From assembly GCA_003445735.1 (NCBI GenBank), contig DMCR01000020.1:1-9927 (forward strand): a DNA stretch of 9,927 nt, given 5' to 3'. The DNA comes from Cryomorphaceae bacterium (lineage in GTDB: Bacteria; Bacteroidota; Bacteroidia; Flavobacteriales; Schleiferiaceae). Every line of letters starts with the position of its first letter. Within the stretch, counting starts at the first letter, position 1. This document shows positions 1-8,200 of this stretch, piece after piece. The notes beneath the pieces were generated by a model. It was not told the DNA's origin, made no database searches, and was given only the letters and a program-made list of their open reading frames with translations. Both the position numbers and the translations under genes were made by a program.

Positions 1-1
1 A

Positions 2-574
2 GGGATGACTGGATACTATTCATTCTCAGGTGTTGCAGACGATCATGCCACGCTGGAAGATCCAGAAGAAATGTCAAAGTTGCGCGAAGATTATACCCAC
101 ATCGAGTGGCATCTGCCGGACTTAAATGGAGATACTGTTCACTTTGACAGCCGTACTATCACCAAGCCTACCATCTTGGCCATCCAAGGGTCGTGGTGCC
201 CAAACTGCATGGACGAAGGTCGAGTGTTAGACCAGTACTACCGTGAATTTGAGGGAGCTATTGATATCTACGGCTTGAGCTACGAATACAGCGGCACTTT
301 GGAAAGAGCCACGGCTGCCGTGCAAAAAATGGAGCGTGATCTCAGCACCTCCTTTCCTATGGTTATCGCCACCTACGATCCTAAGCAGGACCGCAATGCA
401 GTTTTGCCGTTGGAACAGATTCGCAGCTACCCTACTACCATCACGTTGGATCACCAGGGGAATGTGGTGAAGATCTATACTGGTTTTTACGGCCCCTCTA
501 CCAAGGAATACGTGGCTTACGTCAAAGAAACCCGAGAGGAATTGGAAGAATTAGTGGCTAAAGCGAATGGCTAA
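2..574 (+). CDS. TlpA-like thioredoxin-fold protein, 5'-truncated by window edge
   Basis: The visible 190 codons encode a thioredoxin-fold redoxin of the TlpA/peroxiredoxin-like class, which usually acts as a membrane-anchored or periplasmic thiol-disulfide reductase. Counting from the first visible Met (position 5), the redox motif WCPNC is at residues 64-68 after a beta strand (PTILAIQGS), and the cis-proline loop is in SYPTT with Pro143, followed by the strand TITLD and the turn HQGNVV. Both cysteines of the CxxC are present, so it should be redox active. The frame is open to the left edge. The residues before the fold (YYSFSG... to about residue 30) look like the tail of an N-terminal domain found in longer Bacteroidota relatives, and there is no signal peptide, so the Met at position 5 is probably internal. 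The last 8 bases overlap the next gene, suggesting translational coupling. The redoxin fold is certain; the physiological substrate is unknown. Confidence 0.88.
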   Translation, partial: GMTGYYSFSGVADDHATLEDPEEMSKLREDYTHIEWHLPDLNGDTVHFDSRTITKPTILAIQGSWCPNCMDEGRVLDQYYREFEGAIDIYGLSYEYSGTLERATAAVQKMERDLSTSFPMVIATYDPKQDRNAVLPLEQIRSYPTTITLDHQGNVVKIYTGFYGPSTKEYVAYVKETREELEELVAKANG

Positions 575-1076
575 TTACCTCGAACGCATATGGCCGGATT
601 TTAAGGAGCTCGCCCGCTCCAAGCGGAAGGATAATAAAAAATTCTTCGCCCGCCTACACGGGCAAGACCCAAAGCGTTTAAACGAGCAATTTCATGCGAT
701 GCACGAAGAGGTCTTCGCCGAAACGGACTGTTTGACATGTGCGCGTTGTTGTCGCGCGACTGGACCCCTGCTGACAAAACAGGATATTGGGCGGATTTCC
801 AAAAAGCAAGGCATGAAGCCGGCAGATTTTGAGAAACAATATCTGCGTATAGATGAAGATGGGGATTGGGTTATGAAGAGTTTGCCGTGTCCCTTCTTGG
901 AATTGGACACCAACAAATGTACCATCTACGAATATGCGCCAAAGGCGTGCCGGCAATACCCGCATACGGATCATGCTCATATCAAGTCTATTTTAGGATT
1001 GACCGAAACCAATGTTAGACACTGTCCTGCGGTATTTGAGATGGTCGAGCGAATGAAGCAACGCGCTCCATTCTAA
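567..1076 (+). CDS. YkgJ family cysteine-cluster (CxxCxxCC) protein
   Basis: A 169-residue soluble protein with the metal-binding cysteine signature of the YkgJ/CxxCxxCC family (Pfam PF03692). The cluster CLTCARCC supplies Cys55, Cys58, Cys61 and Cys62. Later cysteines follow at Cys108 (PCPFL), Cys118 (NKCTIYEYAP), Cys128 (ACRQYPH) and Cys153 (HCPAVF), giving the eight cysteines typical of the family. The family is predicted to bind zinc or an iron-sulfur cluster, but its reaction is not established. The N-terminal 50 residues are basic and helical without a signal peptide, so a cytoplasmic location is likely. The ATG lies inside the end of the upstream redoxin gene (8-base overlap) with no clear Shine-Dalgarno, so it is probably expressed by coupled translation. 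The stop TAA (1074-1076) overlaps the stop of the convergent symporter gene. Confidence 0.9.
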   Translation: MANYLERIWPDFKELARSKRKDNKKFFARLHGQDPKRLNEQFHAMHEEVFAETDCLTCARCCRATGPLLTKQDIGRISKKQGMKPADFEKQYLRIDEDGDWVMKSLPCPFLELDTNKCTIYEYAPKACRQYPHTDHAHIKSILGLTETNVRHCPAVFEMVERMKQRAPF

Positions 1077-2722
1077 CCATATACAGTTCCTCTTCTAAAC
1101 CAGAAATGGAATGCCAGAGCGGTGGCAACGACAGTCACAGAACCGATTACATTGTACCAGAGGTAACCCAGGGAGATTATACCCATGGTATTGAGATAAT
1201 GGCAGAAGAACACGACTAATTGACCCAAAATACCGGCCATCAAAATGGACTTACCACCCACCGATTTGATAAATAAGGCGACCAGGAAGATTCCCAAGAT
1301 GGTACCATAGAACAAGCTGCCCAGAACGTTGACCAGCTGAATGAGGTTCTCGAACAATGGTGCGGCTAAGGCAACGCCAATGGCTGCCAGGCCCCACATA
1401 AATGTGAGCAGACGAATGGTGCGCTTTGGGCGCTGAGACTCCCCTTTGAAAACCGTGTAATAATCTACATAAGTCGTGGTGGCGAGGGCGCTGACTTCCC
1501 CAGCCGTGCTGGACATGGCGGCGGAAATAATCACAGCTAATAGCAAGCCCACGAGGCCTTTGGGTAGGAAGTTGAGCACGAAGGTGATGAAGACATAGTC
1601 AGTGTCTTTACGCTGGAAATTCGGCACGTGTGCTTCGAGGGTGGCGATATAGGACTCGCGGATTTGGGTAAGGGTTTCCTTGTGCGCATCCACAGCGGCC
1701 CAATCTCCGATGAGGAGAGCTTCACGCTTGGCGGCGAAGGAATTTGCATGGAATTTTTCTAGTTCGGACAATTCCGCTTGCACCTCAATCGGCGCTCGTT
1801 TCACTTCGCTTTCATTGAAGAAGATGGGCGGTTGCGTGAATTGGTAAAAAACAAAAAGTAAAACACCTACACAGAGGATTCCAAATTGCATCGGTACTTT
1901 AAACACGCCATTGAAAAGCAGACCAAAACGGCTGGTAGAGAGGTTTTCTGCGCCCAGGTAACGCTGGACTTGGCTCTGATCAGTGCCTAAATAACTCAAA
2001 GAAAGGAACAACCCACCGGCAAGGCCCGACCACAGGGTGTAGCGAGTGCCCATCTCCATGGAGGTATTGATGATATGGAGCTTGCCCATCTGGCCCGCGA
2101 TATCGTAGGCTTCCGGCATACTCACGGGTATCTTATCGACCAATAAATAGGCCGCAATCCCCATCCCGCCGAGGATGGTGAGCATTTGCCATTTCTGTGT
2201 TACGGCGACTGCTGCGGAACCGCCACTCACTGTATATAAGACTACGATCAGCCCTATGACGATGACCATGAGGTTGAGGGACAGGCCCAGTGCTGCGCTC
2301 AGGACGATGGCCGGCGCGAAGATGGTAATGCCTGCTGCCAAGCCGCGTGACACTAAAAACAGTGCTGCGGTAAATAATCGGGTTTTACGGTCGAAACGTT
2401 GCTCGAGGAATTGGTACGCGGTGATGGCACTCATCTTTCTGTAGGCTGGCACAAAGAAGGCGCTAACCAAAATGACCGCAAGGGGAAGACCAAAATAGAA
2501 CTGGATAAATCCCATATCCTCGGCATAGGCCTGACCGGGGGTGGATAAGAAGGTGATAGCCGAAGCCTGAGTAGCCATGATGCCTAATCCTATGGTCCAT
2601 AAACTCACATGTTTGGAACCACTTAGCAACTCCCCAGCTACACGCAACCGAGTTTTATAGACGCCATACCCGACGATAAGGGCCAGCGTTCCTACTAAGA
2701 CAAACCAGTCTAAGGGCTGCAT
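1073..2722 (-). CDS. Sodium:solute symporter (SSS family)
   Basis: A 549-residue inner-membrane transporter of the SSS family (LeuT fold), expected to use the sodium gradient to import a small solute. About 13 hydrophobic segments can be seen, the first at residues 5-22. Family landmarks include the broken first core helix with ATQASAITFLSTPGQAY (50-66), the segment VSGGSAAVAVTQ with the following helix (165-190), SYLGTDQSQVQRYL (243-256), and AAMSSTAGEVSALA (401-414), where the serine pair 404-405 matches the sodium-site serines of the family. A hydrophilic, helical insertion of about 80 residues (297-375) lies between two membrane segments, a feature of some Bacteroidota members. The start ATG directly follows the TAA of the upstream microprotein gene (sequence TAAATG), with no separate ribosome-binding site, which implies coupled translation. 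The substrate cannot be read from sequence; linkage to a PIG-L deacetylase hints at a sugar or amino-sugar-like solute. Confidence 0.94.
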   Translation of the reverse strand: MQPLDWFVLVGTLALIVGYGVYKTRLRVAGELLSGSKHVSLWTIGLGIMATQASAITFLSTPGQAYAEDMGFIQFYFGLPLAVILVSAFFVPAYRKMSAITAYQFLEQRFDRKTRLFTAALFLVSRGLAAGITIFAPAIVLSAALGLSLNLMVIVIGLIVVLYTVSGGSAAVAVTQKWQMLTILGGMGIAAYLLVDKIPVSMPEAYDIAGQMGKLHIINTSMEMGTRYTLWSGLAGGLFLSLSYLGTDQSQVQRYLGAENLSTSRFGLLFNGVFKVPMQFGILCVGVLLFVFYQFTQPPIFFNESEVKRAPIEVQAELSELEKFHANSFAAKREALLIGDWAAVDAHKETLTQIRESYIATLEAHVPNFQRKDTDYVFITFVLNFLPKGLVGLLLAVIISAAMSSTAGEVSALATTTYVDYYTVFKGESQRPKRTIRLLTFMWGLAAIGVALAAPLFENLIQLVNVLGSLFYGTILGIFLVALFIKSVGGKSILMAGILGQLVVFFCHYLNTMGIISLGYLWYNVIGSVTVVATALAFHFWFRRGTVYG

Positions 2723-2836
2723 TTACACGTATTGACGCGTGATGAAATAGAACGCCACAATCTCCGCTACCAAAAGCGAGATCACGCCGATGTAGTACTT
2801 CTTCCAATTAATGATTGAGGGATTCTTAACGGTCAT
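2723..2836 (-). CDS. 37-residue single-pass membrane microprotein between deacetylase and symporter
   Basis: A small gene of 37 codons plus TAA. The protein starts MTVKNPSIIN and ends FITRQYV. Residues 1-14 are polar and basic (Lys4, Trp11, Lys12, Lys13, Tyr14), residues 15-32 form one membrane helix (YIGVISLLVAEIVAFYFI), and a short tail carries Arg34. The positive-inside rule suggests the N-terminus faces the cytoplasm. An acidic residue, Glu25, sits in the middle of the helix, which is costly unless paired with another protein, ion or proton. The ATG lies 11 bases inside the 3' end of the deacetylase gene, in another frame, and the TAA touches the ATG of the symporter. Without this gene there would be an unexplained 103-base gap in an otherwise gapless unit. 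By analogy with small subunits known for some SSS transporters (for example the two-helix DUF4212 type, about twice as long), an accessory role to the symporter is plausible but unproven. I do not recognise a named family. Confidence 0.72.
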   Translation of the reverse strand: MTVKNPSIINWKKYYIGVISLLVAEIVAFYFITRQYV

Positions 2837-5225
2837 AATGCAAGATATTTTGTAATAATCTCAAAGCGCCTGGAACACCCTTCGGCAATTCCCGGAAGAG
2901 CGACAGGCCTGTGTAAATTACGGAACCTTTCCCGTACTCTGCAACCACTGTCGAGTTTTCATATACAATCCCCGTTGATTCCGTGATGCTCAAGGCGGTG
3001 GTATAGCCTTCGTATTTACTCGGGAAATATAAACCACGCTCCTGCACCCATTGTTCAAAATCAACTTCGCTGAGGGCATTGGGTTTTTGAAGAAGGTCCA
3101 ATTCATTTAGCGCCACGGGCGCCTCTTCTTCCGTCACACGATCACGCCCTACGGTCAAAGGCACAGGCAATGGCAATGCCATCCCGCTTCGTCCTGCCGT
3201 AGTATAAGTAACCACGAAATTTCCACCATTGGCCACAAAACTTTTGATGCGCTCCTCACTTTCCATCAACCATGCTTCGGTGTTAAACGCGCGAATACCT
3301 ACCAAAATGCCATCCACTTCATCCCAAAGCTCTGGCGTCTCTTCTGTAATTCTAACCACATCATAACCTACGCTCTCCAACGTCTCATCCATCAAATCTC
3401 CTGCCCCTTCAATGTAGCCCACTTTGATGCGCTTTTTGTTTAGGTCGAGGACGGTTAAAACTGAGGATGCTGGATAATAAATATAATGAGTTCCGATGTG
3501 TGGATAGCTAATAGTTCTTTTTGAGTCTAAAATCTTAGGGGAAAACTTACTCGCATACGCCAAGAACAAGTGATACTTACCAGCTTCCATTTTGGCCGGG
3601 ATTTCCTCAGTGAAGTGATTCCATCCGGCATTCAATGTTTCACTTCTATTCATGGAAGTGGACAAAAATTCACGCTTTTCCAACTCAATATAGTGATCAT
3701 CCTCGCTAGCAGGCCTCCATGCATGAGTCCTGAAATCTAATGACCAACTCAACTCACCTCCATCCTTTGAGTAAATGCTATATCCAATGCAGCCTTTCTT
3801 ACGAGTATTCCAATAGACGGTTTGGTCGAACTTGGCGTGAATGGCCGGCTCCACCGCGATAGCCTCGCGGTATTCCCCTATGGCGCGGTCGCTAAGTTTC
3901 GCGACAGGCTTGAGATAGAGTAGAATGATGGCGGATTCATATTCTAATCGGACCCTGATATACTTAGTGATTTTTCCCTCATCGTACAAATTCACTTCGA
4001 GCTCTTGCCCTTCGCTAGTCAATACCTGTGCAGGATTAAAACCCATATCTTTATTTGGTGCCTTAATCGAAGCAAACTGTACTTCGATATCAAAATTTAA
4101 GGCTTGAAGGACCAAGGTCGCTGGATACGAAGAACTTTTAGGTATAGGGTTCACAGTAGTGAAGACCTCAGCATAAACGCCCAATAGATGTAACATAACA
4201 TTTTGCCAGCGCTGGTATTTATCAGATTCCGGAGTGGTTTCCTCCAACAATACCTTGCCTAAATCTGCCCATTTAGCAATAGCTTGTTTTTGGTCGCCTA
4301 TTCCTAGGGCGAAGGCTGCATCCTGTGCCAACAAACTTTGCGCATCCGCGCCACGGTCTGGCACGAGGTAAGACGACAAATCGCCTCCACCCCAAAGTTT
4401 CTTAAAGTACTCTTCACGAGGACCGCGATTGATGGGAACACCAAATCCCTGACACTTGTGCATGGAACGCGCGGCATCGCCGATGGCACCATATGTATCG
4501 CCCAGCAGCGGGTCGAATCCACTCATATCTGCGTATACAGCTTCTGGATCGTCTTTTAAGGTAGGATCCCACCAAATGGAGGTGTTCCACCAAACGCCCT
4601 GCACGGACCAAGCCTCTGTTACTGTATCGTATTTCTCGTCTGCGGCAAGCTCAGCACATTTGATGGCCAGTTCTGCTGAAGCCGTATGGTGGCCATGACC
4701 CGCGCGCTCATCCGGAGGGAAACGTGTGATGATAAAATCTGGCTTGAGCTCTCGTATGGTGCGGACGACTTGCAACTGAAGGTCGTCGTAGTCCCATTTG
4801 GTCCATACCTCGTCTACGCTTTTTGAATACCCGAAGTCGAGGGCATCTGTGAAACGCTGGTTACCGCCGTCGACGCTGCGTGCCGCGCGAAGTTCGTGTT
4901 CACGGATAACTCCTAGCTCGGCTCCGAGCTCATCTCCGATTAAATTCTGTCCACCCGAACCTCGAGTAAGAGACAAATAGGTGGTTTCCGCATCAAGCGC
5001 ATTCGACAACCAAGCAATCAATCTGGTATTTTCATCGTCGGGGTGGGCCGCCATGTACAATACACGTTTACCGGAGCCAAACCGCTCCATTTCAGCCATG
5101 GCCTGACTTTGGGTCAGCGGTTTGTATTGAGCTTGGGTATGGTTTATGTGGAAAATAAAAGTGAAGAGTCCCAACCATTTTAAATGGTAGCGGTTAGATA
5201 GTATATTCACGTTCCAATTTTTCAT
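2826..5225 (-). CDS. Secreted PIG-L/LmbE family deacetylase with C-terminal GATase-like domain
   Basis: A 799-residue exported protein. An N-terminal signal with an unusually long polar start (17 residues, with Lys2, Arg12, Lys16) and hydrophobic core LGLFTFIF is followed by a likely cleavage near TQA/QYK (residue 32). Residues 52-200 are the PIG-L (LmbE-like) zinc-dependent N-deacetylase domain: AHPDDE at 60-65 gives His61 and Asp64 as zinc ligands and Asp63 as the likely general base, and HGHH at 177-180 gives His180 as the third ligand, by comparison with MshB. RGSGGQN (88-94) and REHELRAA (108-115) are also family-typical. The middle (about 200-595) is not assigned but contains beta-rich stretches. 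Residues about 597-690 resemble a ThuA/class-I-amidotransferase-like Rossmann domain (IKVGYIEGAGD, DGILVGIRAFN, VANGGNFVVTYTT). Family members remove acetyl from GlcNAc-type groups; the substrate here is unknown. It is the first gene of a unit with the microprotein and symporter. A TAG lies in frame two codons upstream, so ATG 5225 is the most upstream possible start. Confidence 0.92.
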   Translation of the reverse strand: MKNWNVNILSNRYHLKWLGLFTFIFHINHTQAQYKPLTQSQAMAEMERFGSGKRVLYMAAHPDDENTRLIAWLSNALDAETTYLSLTRGSGGQNLIGDELGAELGVIREHELRAARSVDGGNQRFTDALDFGYSKSVDEVWTKWDYDDLQLQVVRTIRELKPDFIITRFPPDERAGHGHHTASAELAIKCAELAADEKYDTVTEAWSVQGVWWNTSIWWDPTLKDDPEAVYADMSGFDPLLGDTYGAIGDAARSMHKCQGFGVPINRGPREEYFKKLWGGGDLSSYLVPDRGADAQSLLAQDAAFALGIGDQKQAIAKWADLGKVLLEETTPESDKYQRWQNVMLHLLGVYAEVFTTVNPIPKSSSYPATLVLQALNFDIEVQFASIKAPNKDMGFNPAQVLTSEGQELEVNLYDEGKITKYIRVRLEYESAIILLYLKPVAKLSDRAIGEYREAIAVEPAIHAKFDQTVYWNTRKKGCIGYSIYSKDGGELSWSLDFRTHAWRPASEDDHYIELEKREFLSTSMNRSETLNAGWNHFTEEIPAKMEAGKYHLFLAYASKFSPKILDSKRTISYPHIGTHYIYYPASSVLTVLDLNKKRIKVGYIEGAGDLMDETLESVGYDVVRITEETPELWDEVDGILVGIRAFNTEAWLMESEERIKSFVANGGNFVVTYTTAGRSGMALPLPVPLTVGRDRVTEEEAPVALNELDLLQKPNALSEVDFEQWVQERGLYFPSKYEGYTTALSITESTGIVYENSTVVAEYGKGSVIYTGLSLFRELPKGVPGALRLLQNILHYDR
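5174..5188. promoter_or_regulatory. Inverted repeat upstream of subtilase start, possible operator
   Basis: ACCATTT and AAATGGT form perfect 7-base arms around a single T. The repeat lies 43-57 bases upstream of the subtilase ATG and inside codons 13-17 of the divergent deacetylase gene. Because the divergent starts are only 5 bases apart, any subtilase promoter must be in this region. A poor match to the Bacteroidota -7 element (TAnnTTTG) is TATATTCA at 5202-5209, with no convincing TTG -33 element. The repeat may be chance within coding sequence; binding by a regulator is only a guess. Confidence 0.22.
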
Positions 5226-5230
5226 CGTCT

Positions 5231-8200
5231 ATGACTCGATTTTTATTCTTTCTACTCACGATTAACGGTTTTCAAGCGCAGGCCCAATTGGCCCTAAAAC
5301 TTAAATCCGGAACCTATCGTATTGAAGAAGAGACTTTTATAGGTATCCTAGCACAGCGTACTACCTACGGCGTAGCGCTATGGGATGGTCCAGTGCTTGC
5401 CGAAGATAAAAAAGCCTTGGAGTATTTGGGCGTTGAGCTCATGCAATATTTGCCTGAAAATGCATTCGAAGTTGCGTTACCGGCCGGAATCACTGCGGAT
5501 GCGTTGAAAAATGCAGGCGTTAGTGCGTTCATGCCCTTTAGTGCGTCAATGAAATTAGACGGACCGTTAGCGAATATGGACATTCCGAGCTGGGCTTGGG
5601 TGGGCAATGAGGTTGCGGTCCAATTCGAGGTACGCCAATCCCTTCCAATGACGAGGGCTTTTTTTGGAGCGCAGGCGCTTGGGAATAATTGGTACACTCT
5701 AGACATTGATCCCAAAGACCTACTGAATCTCGCTACTTACGAGCAAATCAGATTCATTCAAGCCATCGAAGAGCCGGGAAGCCCGGAAAACTTCAATGCA
5801 CGCGCAGCGGGACGTTTATCCCAAACACAAGCATTCCTACCCTTCGATGGTACGGGCGTAGTCGTGGGCCATGGTGATGATGGAGATATAGGCCCACACG
5901 CAGATTATAAAGGCCGACTCACATCATTGGCAGGCACGAGTTTAGGAGACCACGGCGATCACGTAGCGGGTACCATCCTCGGTGCTGGAAATATCGATCC
6001 AGACGGAGAAGGTGTAGCCCCAGGAGCCTACAACGTATACTACAGCTACCCGGGTAACTTATCCAACGTAGATGCACACTACGACAGCTATGGAGTACGT
6101 GTGACCAATTCTTCCTATTCAAATGGCTGTAACGCTGGATATACAAGTTACGCAGCCCAAGTAGATAAAGACATCATTCAAAATCCAGCCCTATTACACG
6201 TTTTCAGCGCAGGGAACAATAACGGATCAAACTGTGGCTATGGTGCGGGCTCCCAATGGGGAAATATCACTGGTGGTCATAAGCAAGGAAAGAACGTTGT
6301 AGCTACCGCAAATATTACCTTCCTTGATGCAATTGCCCCCTCCTCTTCTCGCGGACCCGCGGCAGACGGTCGTATCAAACCAGATATCGCATCAGTTGGA
6401 ACGAATGTCTACAGCACCATCGACCCACATACCTACGGTTACAAGACCGGAACTTCCATGGCGGCTCCTGGTGCGGCGGGATTCTTCGCTGTCTTGCATA
6501 ACGCTTATGATATGATTCAAAACGACACGGCAGATGGCGGATTATTGAAAGCCATTGGGATGAATACCGCAGATGATTTAGGAAATATTGGGCCGGATTT
6601 TATTTTTGGCTATGGTCGAATTAACGCACGCCGCGCCTTGCGTTGTATCACCGATACCAACTTCTTTATCGGCACCGCCTCTACGAATGACACCCTATCC
6701 TACATCATCAACCTACCGGCCGGTGCTAAAGACTTCCGTGCTATGTTATACTGGACGGATACGGAAGGATCTACCTTCGCCTCTAAGGCATTGGTTAACA
6801 ATTTAGATTTTGAAGTTGTAGATGAAAGCCAAAGCAGCAGCTTCCAACCTTGGGTGCTCAACCCGGCGCCGAACGGCACGACCTTGAACTATTTGGCCAC
6901 TCGTGGTGTGGATACCTTGAATAACGCCGAGCAGGTAACATTGACCACCCCTTCTACCGGAGACTTTACCCTGAAAGTCTATGGAACGAATGTGCCTTCT
7001 GGTCCTCAGAAATTCTATGTGGTATATGATTATGAGATGAGTACCATCAGCTTGGATTACCCGCATGCTGGGGCTGCCTTAGAGCCAGGCGCTACCACAG
7101 TACGTTGGAACGGACCGACGACCGGGTTGAGCTGGGCGTACAGTACGGATTCAATGGTGACGTGGTCTTCGTTAGGTCTCAATGCCATAAGCGGAAACAG
7201 AGTGGCGAACTGGAGTGTTCCCTACGTGGCAAGTAACGATGCATTCTTACGCGTAATTAATGGTTCTGATACCTCTATAGCAGGTCCTTTCCTCATCTTA
7301 GGTCAGCCGAACAGCGTACAGCTGGATTGGGCGTGTCCCGACAGTGTGAAGATTACCGTGGGAACCGTTAGCGGGGCGAATAGCTATACCGCTTACATCC
7401 TTGGCGCAAAATACATGGACAGCGTGATGACATCACAGACAAATTCTATTGTTATTCCTTACCAGCCGACTGCGGCGACTTGGATCAGTGGTAGTGCAGA
7501 TCTGGATGGAACGCATGGAAAGCGTGCCTATGCCATTGAATTACCAGCGGGGACAAATTCTTGTCCACTACCACGCGATGCCGCAATTGGCGCCGTATTA
7601 AACCCCACCCTTGTGACCAGTTGCCACAGCACTTCTGTGCCGGTCAGCATTCTGATCAATAACCCGTCTACCAGCACTTTAGACACCGTGGCCGTGGGCT
7701 ATAACTTCAACGGTACGACGGTCAGAGATACGCTCTTCGCGAGCATTCCTCCATATGGCGACACGGCATTTACCTTCGTCACTCCGTTGGCGTGGTCAGG
7801 CACCAGCAACCAAAACATTACGGTGTGGTCAGAGCTTAATGGTGATCAAAACGGATTGAACGATACAGTACAAACCAACATCACCTACTTCAGCTCCACC
7901 CTATATATCTTACCATTTGGGCAAAACATGAACGGTTTTAATAACTGTAGCAATGCCACTAACTGTGGTGGTACGTCTTGTAGTTTAGGAGGAAATTGGA
8001 TTAACCTTGCCAACGGCAGTGAAGATGATATCGATTGGAGAACTTGGAGTGGCGGTACGCAGAGTTCTGGTACGGGGCCTAGTTCTGATGTAAGTGGAAA
8101 TGGAAAATATCTCTACCTCGAATCTTCAGGAAACTGTGATTACCAAGATGCGGTATTGTTGAGCCCATGTATTGATTTGAGCACGGCTATCGCACCAGAA

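Noticed and set aside
5..7. ATG at position 5 as the true start of the redoxin
   Set aside because: The frame is open to the edge, the protein would lack any export signal, and the first residues look like the tail of an upstream domain; an internal Met is more likely.
678..980. Minus-strand open frame of 100 codons opposite the cysteine-cluster gene
   Set aside because: It lies fully opposite the YkgJ-family gene whose cysteine signature is clear; no domain or start context supports it.
2175..2444. Plus-strand open frame of 89 codons opposite the symporter
   Set aside because: It is antisense to membrane-segment codons of the symporter; its composition reflects the complement of hydrophobic codons, and no motif is seen.
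2723..2836. Assignment of the microprotein to the DUF4212 SSS small-subunit family
   Set aside because: That family has about 80 residues and two helices; this protein has 37 residues and one helix, so only a functional analogy is offered.
5365..5715. 116-codon minus-strand open frame opposite the subtilase propeptide region
   Set aside because: It is antisense to a strongly supported gene, has a composition typical of a shadow frame and no recognisable motif.
6803..7066. Minus-strand open frame of 87 codons opposite the subtilase jelly roll
   Set aside because: A shadow of the continuous subtilase frame, with no independent support.
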